From contig JADFUC010001811.1 in the NCBI GenBank assembly GCA_019722365.1, positions 186,001-250,000 on the forward strand: DNA of 64,000 nucleotides, in the 5' to 3' direction. The translations under genes were made by a program, and so were the position numbers. The notes under the pieces were generated by a model. The model did not search any database, was not told the origin of the DNA, and worked only from the letters and a program-made list of their open reading frames with translations. This stretch comes from Lithospermum erythrorhizon. Lineage: Eukaryota > Streptophyta > Magnoliopsida > Boraginales > Boraginaceae. Shown piece by piece: positions 1-12,070 of the stretch (within the stretch, counting starts at the first letter, position 1; each line of letters opens with the position of its first letter).

Positions 1-771
1 TCCCCGAGCCAATCGAAACCATCTACCTTGAAATACAGAGGTGTCCGACAGCGGAAATGGGGTAAATGGGCAGCTGAGATTCGGGATCCTTTTCAGGGGA
101 AGAGAGTATGGTTGGGTACTTTCAATACTCCTGAAGAAGCATCCAGAGCTTATCAAAATAAAAGCCTCGAGTTTGAAGCAATGAGGAATACCAATTTGTC
201 TGAGAAGGGCTCTTGTAGTGACTTCAGTAAGATAAGCTCAGCTTCTGGTTCAAGTGAGCAAGATGTTCAATGTGTCTCTGAGGACTTTTCCGAGAGTGGT
301 TTATCACTCACCTCACGTACTTCTCCATCACCCGTCCTGGAGATGGATAGTTTGACATCTGTTCCTGTTTCAGCTTTGGCTACTACTGAATTACCTGATG
401 GTGAGAAGGTCAATGGTGTCTCTATGGAGACCATTGCCCTTGACCAGAAAGCTCCCGAGCCTGTCTTCGTTGATGAGAGTGCTTCATTGGCTGATATTGT
501 GAATGGAATGGACTTTGACATGGCATTTGATTCGATAGTTATTCCTGATGAAATTTTCTCCTTGGATGATTTTGGCCTGCAGCCATTTGATTTTGCAGAT
601 GATGTTTTTCAGGATCTGTCAATTGGTGGCTTTGAGGAAGTACCTAGTTCGTTGCCAGATTTTGACATTGGCTTCGACTTTGATGGGTACACAGAAGCAT
701 TTGATTGCATGGATGAAGCTGCTGCCCCGATAATGAATGTTGGAACACCCCTTAATATCGCCTGCCCATAA
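1..771 (+). CDS. AP2/ERF transcription factor, ERF118/CRF-like, 5' end missing
   Basis: The reading frame is open from base 1 and the start codon lies left of the window; the first visible residues are [18 protein letters not shown]. Residues about 11-60 form an AP2/ERF DNA-binding domain: [19 protein letters not shown], then [18 protein letters not shown]. The family binds GCC-box or related promoter DNA in the nucleus. After the domain comes a Ser-rich stretch with SPSPVL, resembling the SP(T/S)SVL motif of cytokinin response factors. A long acidic and Phe-rich tail ([24 protein letters not shown]) follows, typical of an activation domain. The protein ends LNIACP and stops with TAA at 769-771. 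The family assignment is firm. ERF118-like within group VI is a judgement from the domain wording and the C-terminus. No intron or frameshift is visible. Confidence 0.9.
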   Translation, partial: SPSQSKPSTLKYRGVRQRKWGKWAAEIRDPFQGKRVWLGTFNTPEEASRAYQNKSLEFEAMRNTNLSEKGSCSDFSKISSASGSSEQDVQCVSEDFSESGLSLTSRTSPSPVLEMDSLTSVPVSALATTELPDGEKVNGVSMETIALDQKAPEPVFVDESASLADIVNGMDFDMAFDSIVIPDEIFSLDDFGLQPFDFADDVFQDLSIGGFEEVPSSLPDFDIGFDFDGYTEAFDCMDEAAAPIMNVGTPLNIACP

Positions 772-3508
772 GTTTTGCAGTTTAGTAAGAGTTACTACTA
801 TTTTAAGTTTATGTTCACTCTCGAGCGAGGTATAGTAAAAATGTTCTTGAGATAGCGGTATCTTTTAAGTTAGACTATATATCTATTTTATTGTTTGGAG
901 AGATCAAATTTTGTGAGGAATGATCTTTTGTTTTTCGGAATCCATTGATATAGCCGAGTCATTGTTTTCCTTTGCTGTTAGAGCTGTTCAAAAGGCTTCA
1001 GCTTCTATATTTTGTAAGACAATGTTTAAACTTTTATGTGTCCTTTTTCATTACATCTGATCTCTCTTTGTAAGCTATATGATATACTTCAATTTCTGAT
1101 TATTTGTTTTTTTTTAAAAATTATGATATTTGTTTATTTAAATGTTTGATTAATTTAGTGATAACTTGAAAATGATAAGTTGCCAAAAAGATAGCTGTGT
1201 TTTTTTGTGAGAATGAAGCAAAATCTTGATGGAATGTGGTTGTTGTTGGTTGTGGCATCTAGAGTTGAGAATCTTGGGTCTTTTTCTAAAAATATGTTGA
1301 AAGTAACCCATTGTAGTCTTCAGTTACCATTCATTTAATGTAAATCTAACTTAGATCTATGAATCTATGTTGCCAAAAAAGTATTTATGGATCTTTGTAG
1401 CTAACTATATTCTTATCTCGTGATGGTGAATTTTCAGCTTTTTGAAAGCTTATTAATTTTAATAATTAATTATTTTTATATATAGTATGAAAAATTATAA
1501 AAAATATTATGAAAATATTTTGGCTTAAATTTAATTATATCAATTTTATATTTTTGAATTAATGAATAAAAAAGTAATTTATGATCAAAGGAAACGGCGT
1601 ATGTTTAAAATATCAATTAATTTAAAATGAATCGATTAATTTTAGTATTTGTCAGAATTGATAGGATTTTTATATTAACACCCCCTCTTTTTACTCTAGC
1701 GTGCACAATAATGGACTTTTCAACTTACTTTTTAATTTGTGTGGACTGGTGGTGTTAGACAAGATGCAGAGTCTTGTGTAATAAAGTATTTGCATTGCCA
1801 TTCTTTGGGTTTGGATTCTTGCAAATTTTGTATTTGGTCGAGTATTTGATTGTCACATCTCGATTATTAATGGTTAAGTTTTTAAATTCGAGTTTTTAGC
1901 TTAAACAAATGTATACTGTTAATCATAATACAAGAAATATAATATCCTTCGAGGACATTCGATAAAATTGGAACGAATTTTTTTAGAATACAACAATGTT
2001 CTTATGGGCGTCTTTCTCAATATCTGAAGTGAGAATATGAGATATTAATGAAAGCTTTTTATCCCTTTACGGGCGTCGTTATTCTTTAGGTGGCCGCATA
2101 TATATCATCTGTTCGTTTATTTAACTTTGAAGGTAATGCGCTGCTTTATCATCATATTTAAGTGTCTTACCACGATAAATTACAGCTTTTATCGTGAATT
2201 GATTGCGATAAAGCGATGCGTGGCGCAAATCACACGGAAGCGCGTCGAGGAGCGCCGGCGTCGTAGGTCCGAATATCTATGGCAGAAATTAAACTTTGGG
2301 GCCCGAGTGCATTGCGGGGTTGAAGCGGCCAATCGCCATAGCCAGAATTTTAAAAGGTCAATCAAAAGCTCTGCATGGAAGCTTGAAAGGGGCGACGTTT
2401 TAGGCACTTTCGCTAACAATGACTGAGGAAGCGGATGTGAAAAAAAAAGTGATTTCGCCTCCAATTCCAAGGATATACGCTAAAAATCTCTGGCATCCAC
2501 CTAGTAAAGGATATCAGCAACTTGAGGCCCTTAAAATGATGTTATCTGTTTGCAGTCGTTCAATATAGCACAACCCTAATGTTTGTAGTGCTAGTGTGTG
2601 GTGTGCGATTGACATTCAATTATATATCGCTAGGTAAAATTTTGGCTTTAGGTCTTGATTTTGACAAAACTACCTAGCTTGTTGTTGTGATGTGTAAGGG
2701 AGGGTGGAGTCAGAGAGAAGTAATTATAGGATGGTATTATAAAAAAAAAATTAAGATTTTTTAAATGGGGTGGGTCAGTAATGTAGATTTATAAAAATTT
2801 TAATAAAATATGTCACACATTTTTCAAAAATATAATAAAATTAATATTTTAAAAAATCGGGGTGGGCGAGACCTACTTTAGCCCTCCTCACTGAGATATT
2901 AAAGTACTTTTATTGAGGAGAATTATGAACCGATGTTCAATAGTCATTCATTTGTTCTTTCTCATTTTAATTTTTCTATTCCAAATTTATTTCCACATAA
3001 TTAGCCAAATGGAAATTCACTTCGGGAGTAAGTTTTTGGGATGAATAGAGTATTATTTTGAGAAACTTTACGCAACATGCATGATATGTTGGAGAGGATC
3101 CGATATATTCAAAAAATGTCAAATTTAAGATAAGGATCATCTATTAGAATGAAGTGTTATTTATTATGAAAACATGTGTTCCAACAACGAGAACACGTCT
3201 CCATTTTTTTTATAGGTATGATTACAATAATTTTCTATTCCCTCTCACGCAATGAGAGTGAGCCTTTGGCCTCCAATAATCCAAGTAATGCGTGCTAATT
3301 CACCATTCGATTATCTCTTTTCGTCACCATTTCTTAGTAGCATACATTAGTTGTTATTTGTATGTGTACACATTTTGATCCAAATTCAACAAATGTACAA
3401 AATAAAAGAAAGATTTCTACGTAAATAATTTGAAAAGGACAATGTAAATTCGGTAAATGGACCCTCAAACAACCTCATCAATAGAGAAAACTACTAGTAG
3501 TATCAAGA
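772..3508. other. Intergenic DNA downstream of the ERF gene
   Basis: The ERF 3' UTR probably occupies the first few hundred bases. Most of the rest is AT-rich and non-coding. A GC-richer patch at about 2190-2430 is open on both strands (2127-2426 + and 2189-2470 -), but neither translation resembles a family I recognise. Bases 2690-2890 contain a G-rich repeat-like stretch (GGGTGGG in several places). No gene is supported here. Confidence 0.5.
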
Positions 3509-3519
3509 TAATGCATTCT

Positions 3520-3690
3520 TGTATCATGAGATGGTCGAGTTGGTGGAGTAGGTGATGCTTTGTGGCCAAAGTAGTGGTCGATTCCTCTGCGTCTTTCTTG
3601 GTGGCTATCGCGCGGAGGCATGCAGGTGTGATTTCACCGTGCGCTTGATCAAAAAATAGTGGTTTGCGGGTTATCCGTTAAAAAAAAAAT
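3520..3690 (+). mobile_element. tRNA-derived SINE with 11-bp target duplication
   Basis: This 171-bp sequence is flanked by a perfect 11-bp direct repeat, TAATGCATTCT, at 3509-3519 and 3691-3701. An A-box-like sequence (GGTCGAGTTGGTGG) lies near the 5' end and a B-box-like sequence (GTGGTCGATTCC) about 35 bases further on. This is the internal RNA polymerase III promoter arrangement of tRNA-derived SINEs. The 3' end is an A-rich tail of about ten A residues next to the duplication. Length, promoter, tail and duplication all agree. The SINE family is not identified. Confidence 0.78.
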
Positions 3691-3701
3691 TAATGCATTC
3701 T

Positions 3702-5242
3702 CATCTGTCATATGTACGTCTACTGTTTAAAATGATTTTAAGTAATAAATTGGTCAAGTTATGGCGTGATGAGTGGTTGACTTGTATCCATAATAATTTG
3801 AAGTAGACATCATAGTCAAAATAGTCACATTTTTCCAAGAAATTGCTGGAACCAGGGTCGTATGTTCTGGAACAAGATTATGTTTTTGTAGGGCTCAATG
3901 CCACTTAGTTGAACACTGTTTGTCCAAGGAACTCAGCTTCATGGATACAGTTACTCCAAGGCACTAAGGCTGGCACCTTGGATACCGCTGTTGCTAGCCA
4001 TTTTCACTTGCACACATCAAAAAAAAAAATTAATAATAATAATCTTAAGTACATACTCTTTGTAGTCGAAGTAAGAGGCTCAATGAAAAATGTTGAGACC
4101 AATTAGTCATTTAAAATAACTAAACGTCATTGATTTTATTTCTGAGATGTAATTTTAGATCTCGTTTAATGTCAATTGAAAACTTTTCTTTTGGGTTGAG
4201 AAGTAATAAGTTTTTATGCTCGAGGATCGGAAAAGGAATGGCCTTATCTCTTTTTGAATTAATATAACATATAATTCCCCCAAATTAAGATCTGTCAGAT
4301 ACCAATTTGTTGATCGTGTGATAAAATATCTCGCTTTTCTTTTAATTGATAAATATAAAAATTGTCTGATTTATCTTGATCTTACATCGCTTAATAAAAT
4401 CTTTTTATTTTAGGGATTAATTAAAGTATTTTTGATAAGTTGTGCTCTTTAACTTTTCCATTTGAATCTAACACTTGCTTTAGTCTGTTTGTGGTACCTT
4501 TTTAAGGTATATTAGTAATATTAATCGAATCTTAATAAAATCTTTTTCATAAAAGTAAATCAGTAAATTGGAAGGGAGAGTATTATATCGCTATATTAAA
4601 GAGATGCGTGAATAGTTATGAATAGTTATGATGTAAAGGAGAGAAAAGAGTAGAGGATCATTCCGAAAAAGAAAAAATCAATAGATAAGCCTCCGATTAG
4701 CTCACGAAAACTTAGTATCCAACACTATTTGAGTCCAACAATGAAGCATAAAGGCTCAAATACTCAATCAGTTGTAGATTTTGTTGGATAGGCCTGCGAA
4801 GAGGACAGGTTGAACATGCCCAATTGATAAATCTAGTTGTAGGCTTCTGCCTTCTAGACTTCTAGTCATCAAGGCATTTCTGGATTATTTTCACCCGGCA
4901 TATCAAGTCTCCACCAAATCAGTTCCAAGAGAGTATTCTTGCCTTGGGGTGCTCGCTTCGATTGGTAATAAAAAGCCCAAGAAATGCCCAGATATACCAA
5001 CAATCTTGACTTCCCGATGTAGTGTAGGTTAAAACTTCATAGTAAGCATCAAGTGACATCCAGGAACCTCAAGGGCCATTAGCCCATTAGTGTGACCGTT
5101 TCACATTTTCAGAAGAAATTATTTCTTCCAAGCAAGACTCGAAGGAATCCATCTCATCGGTTTTTAGTTTTTGCGTTCAAGAAAGATAAAAACACTAAGC
5201 TTCCTTCTAAGTGAAGACTATCAATTTGACAATTCTTCAATT
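3702..5242. other. Intergenic DNA
   Basis: AT-rich sequence without a supported gene. An A-tract followed by AAT repeats at about 4019-4042 could be the tail of another retroposed fragment that begins near 3840, but I see no duplication to prove it. The short ORF at 3909-4106 has no recognisable domain. Confidence 0.45.
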
Positions 5243-5250
5243 GTCACACC

Positions 5251-6037
5251 TAGTATTGTTATCGGTCCGGATATCAGGGGGACCGAGACCAGACCGGTAG
5301 GATACCGAAACCACTATCAGGCCTGGATGATGAACCGGATGATACCGTCGGACCGGTTCAGGCAGGTCAATCTGAAAAACCCCAAATCAAAAAAACACAA
5401 ATCGAGCTGATAAAACGAAAATAAAAAAAATCAGCATTCATTGATTATCAATACAAATCAAAATCGAATTCGTCATAATAATCAAAATCGAATTCAAAAA
5501 ACAAATTGAATTTGAAATAAATATATGAAAAAATCGAATTAAAAGTTAAACATACTAACTCAGATTCAACATATAAATTACAAACAAAACTCCATCAAAA
5601 TCAAAATCAACATCTACAGTTATTAAAAGATGAAGATAAAAAAGACGGGAAGAGGAGGCTCAAATTAATCATTGGTTTTCATCGCTACCTCTTGATTGGG
5701 GGGGGGGACTATGAAGGAGGTGGAAATGACAAAAAACACCATATGCCATCCGGGTATGGACCATACCCAACGACAACCATGAACAGAGGGGCCGGGGGGA
5801 TTAATGTTAGAGGCAGAAGTGATTTTAGATTTGTTGACCTTATATATACCCCTCCTCTTACTGGGCTAATGGGCTCATCTTACCGGATTTGGACCGGTTT
5901 GGTCCAGTTCTACTAGGCTTCGACTCAAAATATCGAGACCGGTCCGTTATACTATCGGATGGATTATTGGGCCGATTTCTCTCATAGACTAGGGATTCCA
6001 GGCAGTTCCACAGGATTATCCGACCATTAATAGCATA
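5251..6037. mobile_element. Non-autonomous hAT element (MITE) with 8-bp TSD
   Basis: An exact 8-bp direct repeat, GTCACACC, flanks the element at 5243-5250 and 6038-6045. The ends are imperfect inverted repeats: TAGTATTGTTATCGGTCCGG on the left, and TATGCTATTAATGGTCGG when the right end is read on the other strand. ACCGG/CCGGT motifs are concentrated at 5262-5360 and 5882-5950, like the subterminal repeats to which hAT transposases bind. An 8-bp duplication is the hAT hallmark. The interior has no transposase; small ORFs at 5171-5410 and 5692-5916 are chance frames over the repeats. It would need a transposase supplied in trans. Confidence 0.75.
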
Positions 6038-6312
6038 GTCACACCGCACATGCCATGATAAAAATATGAAGACATAATTTAGTTTGAGCTTTAAATTCCA
6101 GGTTGTATGAACAATAAATTAATTAATGAGGTTCTGTTATGTGAAAATACATATTATGAGTTTATTGTTATCAAAATCAATCTGATATATGTTGAAGCTT
6201 TAATTTTTGTGGGAAAGAGGGAGCAGTGAGAGAACACATTAAACAATTCTTGTAAGTTCCATTACATGTGCGGGTTTTTAAATAGATATGGAAGTTAAGA
6301 GTCCCACTAAAG

Positions 6313-6480
6313 GTCCGACATTTCGTTTACAGAGGGGTACATAACAGATTAGCAACAACATATAATTTGCTCAAGCGAAATATCAAATTAATCTTTCGGA
6401 CCCAACTTGTGCTTTTTGTTTACATGCATCAAATGATATTCAACATTTATTTCACACACATGTTCACACAAGAAATAAAT
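6313..6480 (+). pseudogene. LINE reverse-transcriptase zinc-binding (zf-RVT) relic
   Basis: Translation from 6313 reads VRHFVYRGVHNRLATTYNLL and continues KRNI. After a one-base frame change, 6408 onward reads CAFCLHASNDIQHLFHTC. Together these match the zf-RVT domain found at the C-terminus of plant LINE-type reverse transcriptases, with CxxC and HLFxxC metal ligands. Only this domain is seen. The frame break and the absence of an upstream RT show a dead fragment. The family call rests on motif spacing and is reasonably firm. Confidence 0.65.
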
Positions 6481-6958
6481 AGTCTACCCAAAGATCCAAA
6501 GCAGGAGACGATCCATTAGATTTTAGGGAGCTTTTCGGAGAAACAAGAACAAATTACCTCCTGGAAAGTTTTGATTGTGGGTGATGCATGTGGGAGACTT
6601 TGTGGTATGATAAGACAGAGTTTGAGGACAACCTTTTAGATCCCCCCTCATATATAGTCCAATTTGGGGAGTGGTTTCTTCTTCTCCATGATTATTGAAC
6701 CGAGTTGCTTGAGCGACCTCTCACTCACTCACGGTGTAAGAGACGCTTTCGGAAGCATCATGGATTTGTTTCAGAGTTTGGTCTCGTCTTATCAGAGTGA
6801 ACAAAGGGTGACACGGTGGGCTAATAGTGGATGCGAGGTGATGAGGGTTTCGTAATTTAAGGTCTTGGTTCTTTCAATTTTCTTGGTTTTTCACACGAGT
6901 AGAGGAAGGGTTTCTTTTTTAGAGGAAAAGGCGGAGGCTTTGAATGAAGAAGTGGAGA

Positions 6959-7606
6959 GTAGGGTTCCAACGGTTCGGTTCGGTTCGATTTTGAGCCAAA
7001 ATTAGAACCGAACCTATTTCATCGGTTCTCTCGAAGGTCGAACCTAAATCGGTTGGTTCGATCCCGGTTCCAACCTGCTCGGTTCTATCGGTTCGATTCG
7101 GTTTCGGTTAAATTCGGTTTGATACATTTTTGAGCATATCGTCTTGAAATCAAAGTAAGTCTTTAAACTAGATTTAACCCTTAGCAATTTCAATGAACTC
7201 CTTTTAAGATTAATTATACAATCTACATACAGCATTCGATACAGCAATCTGTTATTTACGTATCTTGTATTCCCACTATATTATTAGTTTAGGAAGATTT
7301 ATATATATTTTATTTCATTATACCCGATAATGAACAAAGTTAAATCTAAATTCCTGCTTAACTTTAAAATGCAGCATTGCAAATCTTGCAGATCTTCAAA
7401 GGATAATAAATAAAAATTGAAAAAATCTACACTTAAAATTTAGAAATCGGTTGGTTCCGGTTATTTCAAAGGCGAACCTAAATTAGTTCAGTTCTCCTTG
7501 GCCTTGAACCTAAATCGGTTCAGTTCCGTCGGTTCAAAAATTCGATATTTTCGGTTCGGTTCGGTTCGGTCGGATTCCGTCGGTTTGTATTTTGTTAAGC
7601 CTTTTT
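6959..7606. mobile_element. hAT-like non-autonomous element with CGGTTC arrays
   Basis: Dense CGGTTC/GGTTCG motifs occur at 6969-7110 and again at 7446-7585, with an AT-rich core of about 330 bp. A matching 8-bp flank, AGTGGAGA, is present at 6951-6958 and 7607-7614, which fits a hAT target duplication. The ends are only weakly inverted (AGGGTTCCAAC on the left; AGGCTTAAC from the right, other strand). No transposase is encoded. The open frame at 7044-7247 (-) is a by-product of the repeat. Confidence 0.6.
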
Positions 7607-7614
7607 AGTGGAGA

Positions 7615-8489
7615 ATGAGGATTTTGGAAATTTGAGATGTGGCTTTATAGGAGGGTTTGGAGATTGGACCGTGTGTCCTTGGGCTATACATTGAGCTTCA
7701 ACATATTTTGAGAGGGTTGGGTCCTGTAGGGCTAGGTTGGTTTGTATTGGTTTGAGATTATGGTCCTCATGTTCATTAGGCTGGTAATTTAATCTTCTTG
7801 TTAAATCACCTCTTAATGGACTTGATATGTAGGATTGTATTAGTTTGTATTTAATTCTAATTTTCATAATTAGCATTGAGATTTCAGTTATTACTAAAAT
7901 TCATCGCTTATTAAAAAAAAAAACTCAACGCAATATAAATGTCTCATAAATTGAACTCATAAACTCAACCCCTGAATGTTTACCACCAAATTCAATGTTT
8001 TTCTATGTAATCTTCTCATTAAACGTGGATGTCTTCTTCTTCATTTGTTCTATTTAAATGTGACTAGTTATTTGTGCGCGGTCAACATAATACCCAAATT
8101 AATCAATTTATAATATATTTTTTATAGTACAAATAATGAATTAAAATTGTAGAAGAAAAAAGATTGATTTTATATAATTCAAAATTATATGAAGAAAAAT
8201 AATTGAATCTATTATATGTGATGTAAACTCTCATATATAAATTTATTATGATATAGGTGAGTAATTATTCTTTGATGCGATATCGAGTTATTTATAAAAG
8301 GAAAATCACAGTGAAAGAAATAATTGTGAGATTTGAATTTTAGGGGTGGTTAATTACTAAAGGGTAAAATAGGAAAAAAGCAAATTTGGAGCTTGACTTT
8401 GATAGCAGCGTCAGAGCTCATAGCATTATATATAGGATAGATTAGTGCTATTTGAATTTGATAACATAATGGACAACTTTGAATCAAGT
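7615..8489. other. Intergenic DNA
   Basis: AT-rich sequence. An open frame on the minus strand at 7595-7876 has no recognisable domain. An A-tract lies at about 7912-7922. No gene is supported. Confidence 0.45.
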
Positions 8490-8494
8490 GTATA

Positions 8495-8545
<51 letters not shown>

Positions 8546-8566
8546 TATATATAATATATATATAAT
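8490..8566. repeat. (TA)n microsatellite
   Basis: Nearly pure TA dinucleotide repeat of about 75 bases with a few AATA interruptions. No further function can be read from it. Confidence 0.9.
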
Positions 8567-10662
8567 GTAAAAGGTCAAAGTAGGTAATTCAAGTAGAACA
8601 CTACTGGATGAATTATTTAAAACATTTTTATTACATTCTTAATTTTGTGATCGTATGAATTGTTCAAAGTTGTTGCATACTATTTTTCTTCCCCACCTGC
8701 CTGTAAATTATACAAACCGGATTATACAACAAAACATTTGCCTATTCCGTGTATAAAGATGGACATGTCTGCACGTATTAGTTGGACTAATTAAATGTAT
8801 GTTATTCTAGCTACTTAATTTTACTTTGAATCTTGGATGCTATATTTGATTGACCAATTTTTTTCTTGGATCTTATAAATGAATATTTTATTAAAAAATA
8901 TGTTCTTTTCCATATAATTTTTTTTTTTTACATTTCTTTATATGTGATGTGCCTTACATTCCAATTTATAAAGTGTATTTGACTCAAAGAAAGGTTACCC
9001 AACAACCTATTCTTAGTGTAGTAGACATATCATATTCTTTTAGGAAGCATAATTGGAAGAATCTAATGAATGATGTTATTTTGTGGCACCCTCTTAGTAT
9101 TGGATGTCTTGAATATTTTGTAATCTTGTTTGTAGCATAGGTACAATATATATAATTTTTTTTATTCGATATAGTATTATGTTAAACAGAAGGGCAAACA
9201 ATGCTTATATTTATTCAATGGTATTTCTATTATTTTTCGGAAAAAAGATCATTCATAGTGGCAAAGTACAAAAGTGATTCTACTGGTAGATCCATTTAAT
9301 ATCAAACTTTTTAAAATGGAAGAACATAGACGAAAAGTCTAGCAAGACTTATGGACCATGCATGGTAGCCTGGTAGGTCGACCAAATTCGATTTGCAAGA
9401 ATTTCAACCAAATGACATTTTGGTGTAGTAAGAATATATGACCAATGCAAGAACATGAACACCAATTGTGTCAAATACGTCCTTGAATTTTCACCCATAC
9501 GGCCTTACTTTTCTTTCAACAACATCAAACATGGGTATATATGCCAATTTCTTTTGGAATTAAAATATTTGTGGTGTAATGGTGTTCGGCTAATTTTCTT
9601 TATTTACCTATAAAAAGATTTTTATGGATAATTAGATAGATTATTTATATGTAAGGAAATGGTTCTTATTATAAGTTGTAAAACACATAGAACATGCAAT
9701 TTTGAGCCTTTTCCAAATGTTTTGGGAATTCCTTTTTTAATTTTTGGAACATCTTTTTTCCTTTTTTACCTTTATATTTCTTGGAACAACTTTTTCACAA
9801 AAAACTTATATATGAGACCATATTTTTTAAAGTTTCAAAAAATCACTGAACGTTTTCAAATACACCTCAGTAGATAAACATACTACACATATAAAATAAC
9901 GTAATTACATATCATCTTAAAATTTCACATTGTAAGATATAATACTCCGATCCGTTCTAAATAATTAAATATGTCGAAAGTATTAACACAACTTATAAAT
10001 TAGAACTTAAAGATATACTTAATTACAAGGTCAAAAAAGCTTAGAAAACGGCTCCTAAGTTTTTTCCATTATTATATTTATAATTTCATATCTTAATTTA
10101 ATCATTAATTGTTATGAAAAATATCATTTTCCATTATAGGGATGGATATATATACATATTACGGAATATTATATTAGCAGATATGAAAGAGACAAACAAC
10201 TATTAAAAAGGAATATTATTATTAGTCATTAATTATATATTTTGAATCTATAATGTCTTGTAAGAAATCATGAAATCGAGTCGGACCACACATACACTTC
10301 ATAAGGTAAAAGGTAATATCGCCAAAGCCGATTAATGTGGAATTCTTTCACAAAAACTTTATATAGTAGAGTTATATATAAATTTTTGGGTGATTAAAGA
10401 TCAATCTTTACCATGCTTGTGACATGTAAACAAATCTTGTATTGTACTGTATTAAATTAGACACAATCGATAAAATATTCTTCTGATCTCAAGCCATTCC
10501 TCACAATACACGGGTATCTTAATTTATTATTAATAACATTAGTTACATTCTAAATGATTTCATTCCATTTTGAAAAGTGGTGACTATAAGAGTGTGGTTT
10601 TTCTTTTAATTTAACTATAGAAGTTATAAATTACATGCGATATCAGACATTAATTAAATTCT
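8567..10662. other. Intergenic DNA
   Basis: AT-rich and non-coding. A sequence starting TACTCCGATCCGTTC at about 9943 resembles one end of a Stowaway-type MITE, but I could not find its partner. The ORFs at 8949-9140 and 9659-9877 are compositionally like their surroundings and have no domain. Confidence 0.45.
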
Positions 10663-10810
10663 TAGTTAAACTAATGAAAGCCTAAACTTAGAAGTTATTA
10701 AGTTAAACTAATGGGAGTCTAAACTTAGAAGTTACTAAGTTAAACTAATGAGAGCATAAACTTAGAAGTTACTAAGTTTCAAAACCTAATGGGAGCCTAA
10801 ACTTAAATTA
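10663..10810. repeat. About 37-bp tandem repeat, four copies
   Basis: A unit of about 37 bases containing TTAAACTAATG and CTAAACTTAGAAGTTA occurs four times in a row with few changes; the last copy is degenerate. No coding or TIR structure is associated with it. Confidence 0.8.
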
Positions 10811-11111
10811 GCATCTTGAATAGAGTACCGGTAGAATGCTCCAGCTGGGTATTAGGCTACATGTATACTGATTATGATTCATCGACAATTAATACTCATA
10901 AATATTAATTGATTTTCTAACTACCATACCAAATCAAATTAATTCCAAATTCATTTAATACTCACAACTGTTAACCTAAAAATTGAGAGATTTGACTAAT
11001 TACCAATTAAAATTATTGAATATTGATCATAAACTAACCTTATTTAAATACTATGTTCAATATCTAATATTGTAGCATTCACACATGGAGTGTGTAAAAT
11101 GTCAATATATA

Positions 11112-11459
11112 CTCCCTCATTCCAAGTTTAGTTGAGACATTTTGACTTTTATTATTTTTTAACAAATGAGTTGATTTATGGTATATAGTCAAGTTTACCC
11201 TTCATTTAATCATCAATCTTGTGGCCAACCATTATCGCATTACCAAATACCCTTCATTTGAATTTGTTTGTTTGATCATTTTATATTTGTAATTGTTCGT
11301 AGTTTAATGGATTGTAAATTTTAAATATTTATTGTCTTACATAGATAATTTATTAAATGAGGATAAAAATAGAATATCATAATTTTTTTTTTAAATTGGA
11401 CAACTAAAATTAGACATCCAATATAAAAATTAATCCCAACTAAAGTTGGATGGAGGGAG
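11112..11459. mobile_element. Stowaway-type (Tc1/mariner) MITE
   Basis: The ends are inverted, CTCCCTCATTCCAAGTTTAG on the left and CAACTTTAGTTGGG region with GGAGGGAG on the right. The element lies between two TA dinucleotides (11110-11111 and 11460-11461), the Tc1/mariner target site. It is 348 bp, AT-rich and without coding capacity. The CTCCCTC terminus is the classic Stowaway end. Confidence 0.82.
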
Positions 11460-12070
11460 TACATCTTTTGTTATAAATTCTAAGTTATTTTATAACCAAA
11501 TTCCTTAAAAAATGGGTTGATAGATGATTCATTCCCAAAAAAATCTCAATTAAATTGAAATAGTATTTAGTAATTTTTGAATAAACTACCAGTATTAGAA
11601 ATGATTTGAGCCACTGTAATAGGCCAGGAACATGCAACAGGACTTTTGGTAGGTTATCTTTTGTATAATTATAAAAAGTAGTCAAAAGAATAAAATGCAT
11701 GAAAACATCTAAATCCATACCAAATAAAGAATCTAACATATAAATCCGTCCGCGTTCAAAATTTCCAACGCATGACGCGGAGAATGATGAACATAACGTA
11801 GTTTTCACATAGCATTTAAAAAAAACAGCTATATATTATATATAAATATAATATATATACTTATATAGTATATATTTTTCCATTAAATTTATTTGTCACC
11901 GTCACGTTTGCCTTCAAAGCTTCCTTTTTTGCATTAACCCCTTTTCCCATTTCCACCTTCTTGTTATATACTCCTTTCTTGTTATTTGATTTTGGCCTGT
12001 AAATTCCAATAAAGAGGTAAACAAAAGTTGGAGGGAAAAGAACATAGGAAAAGGTGACATATATATAAAA

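Noticed and set aside
12056..12070. TATATATAAAA just before the HMT ATG as TATA box
   Set aside because: It is only a few bases from the start codon, leaving no room for a transcription start and 5' UTR.
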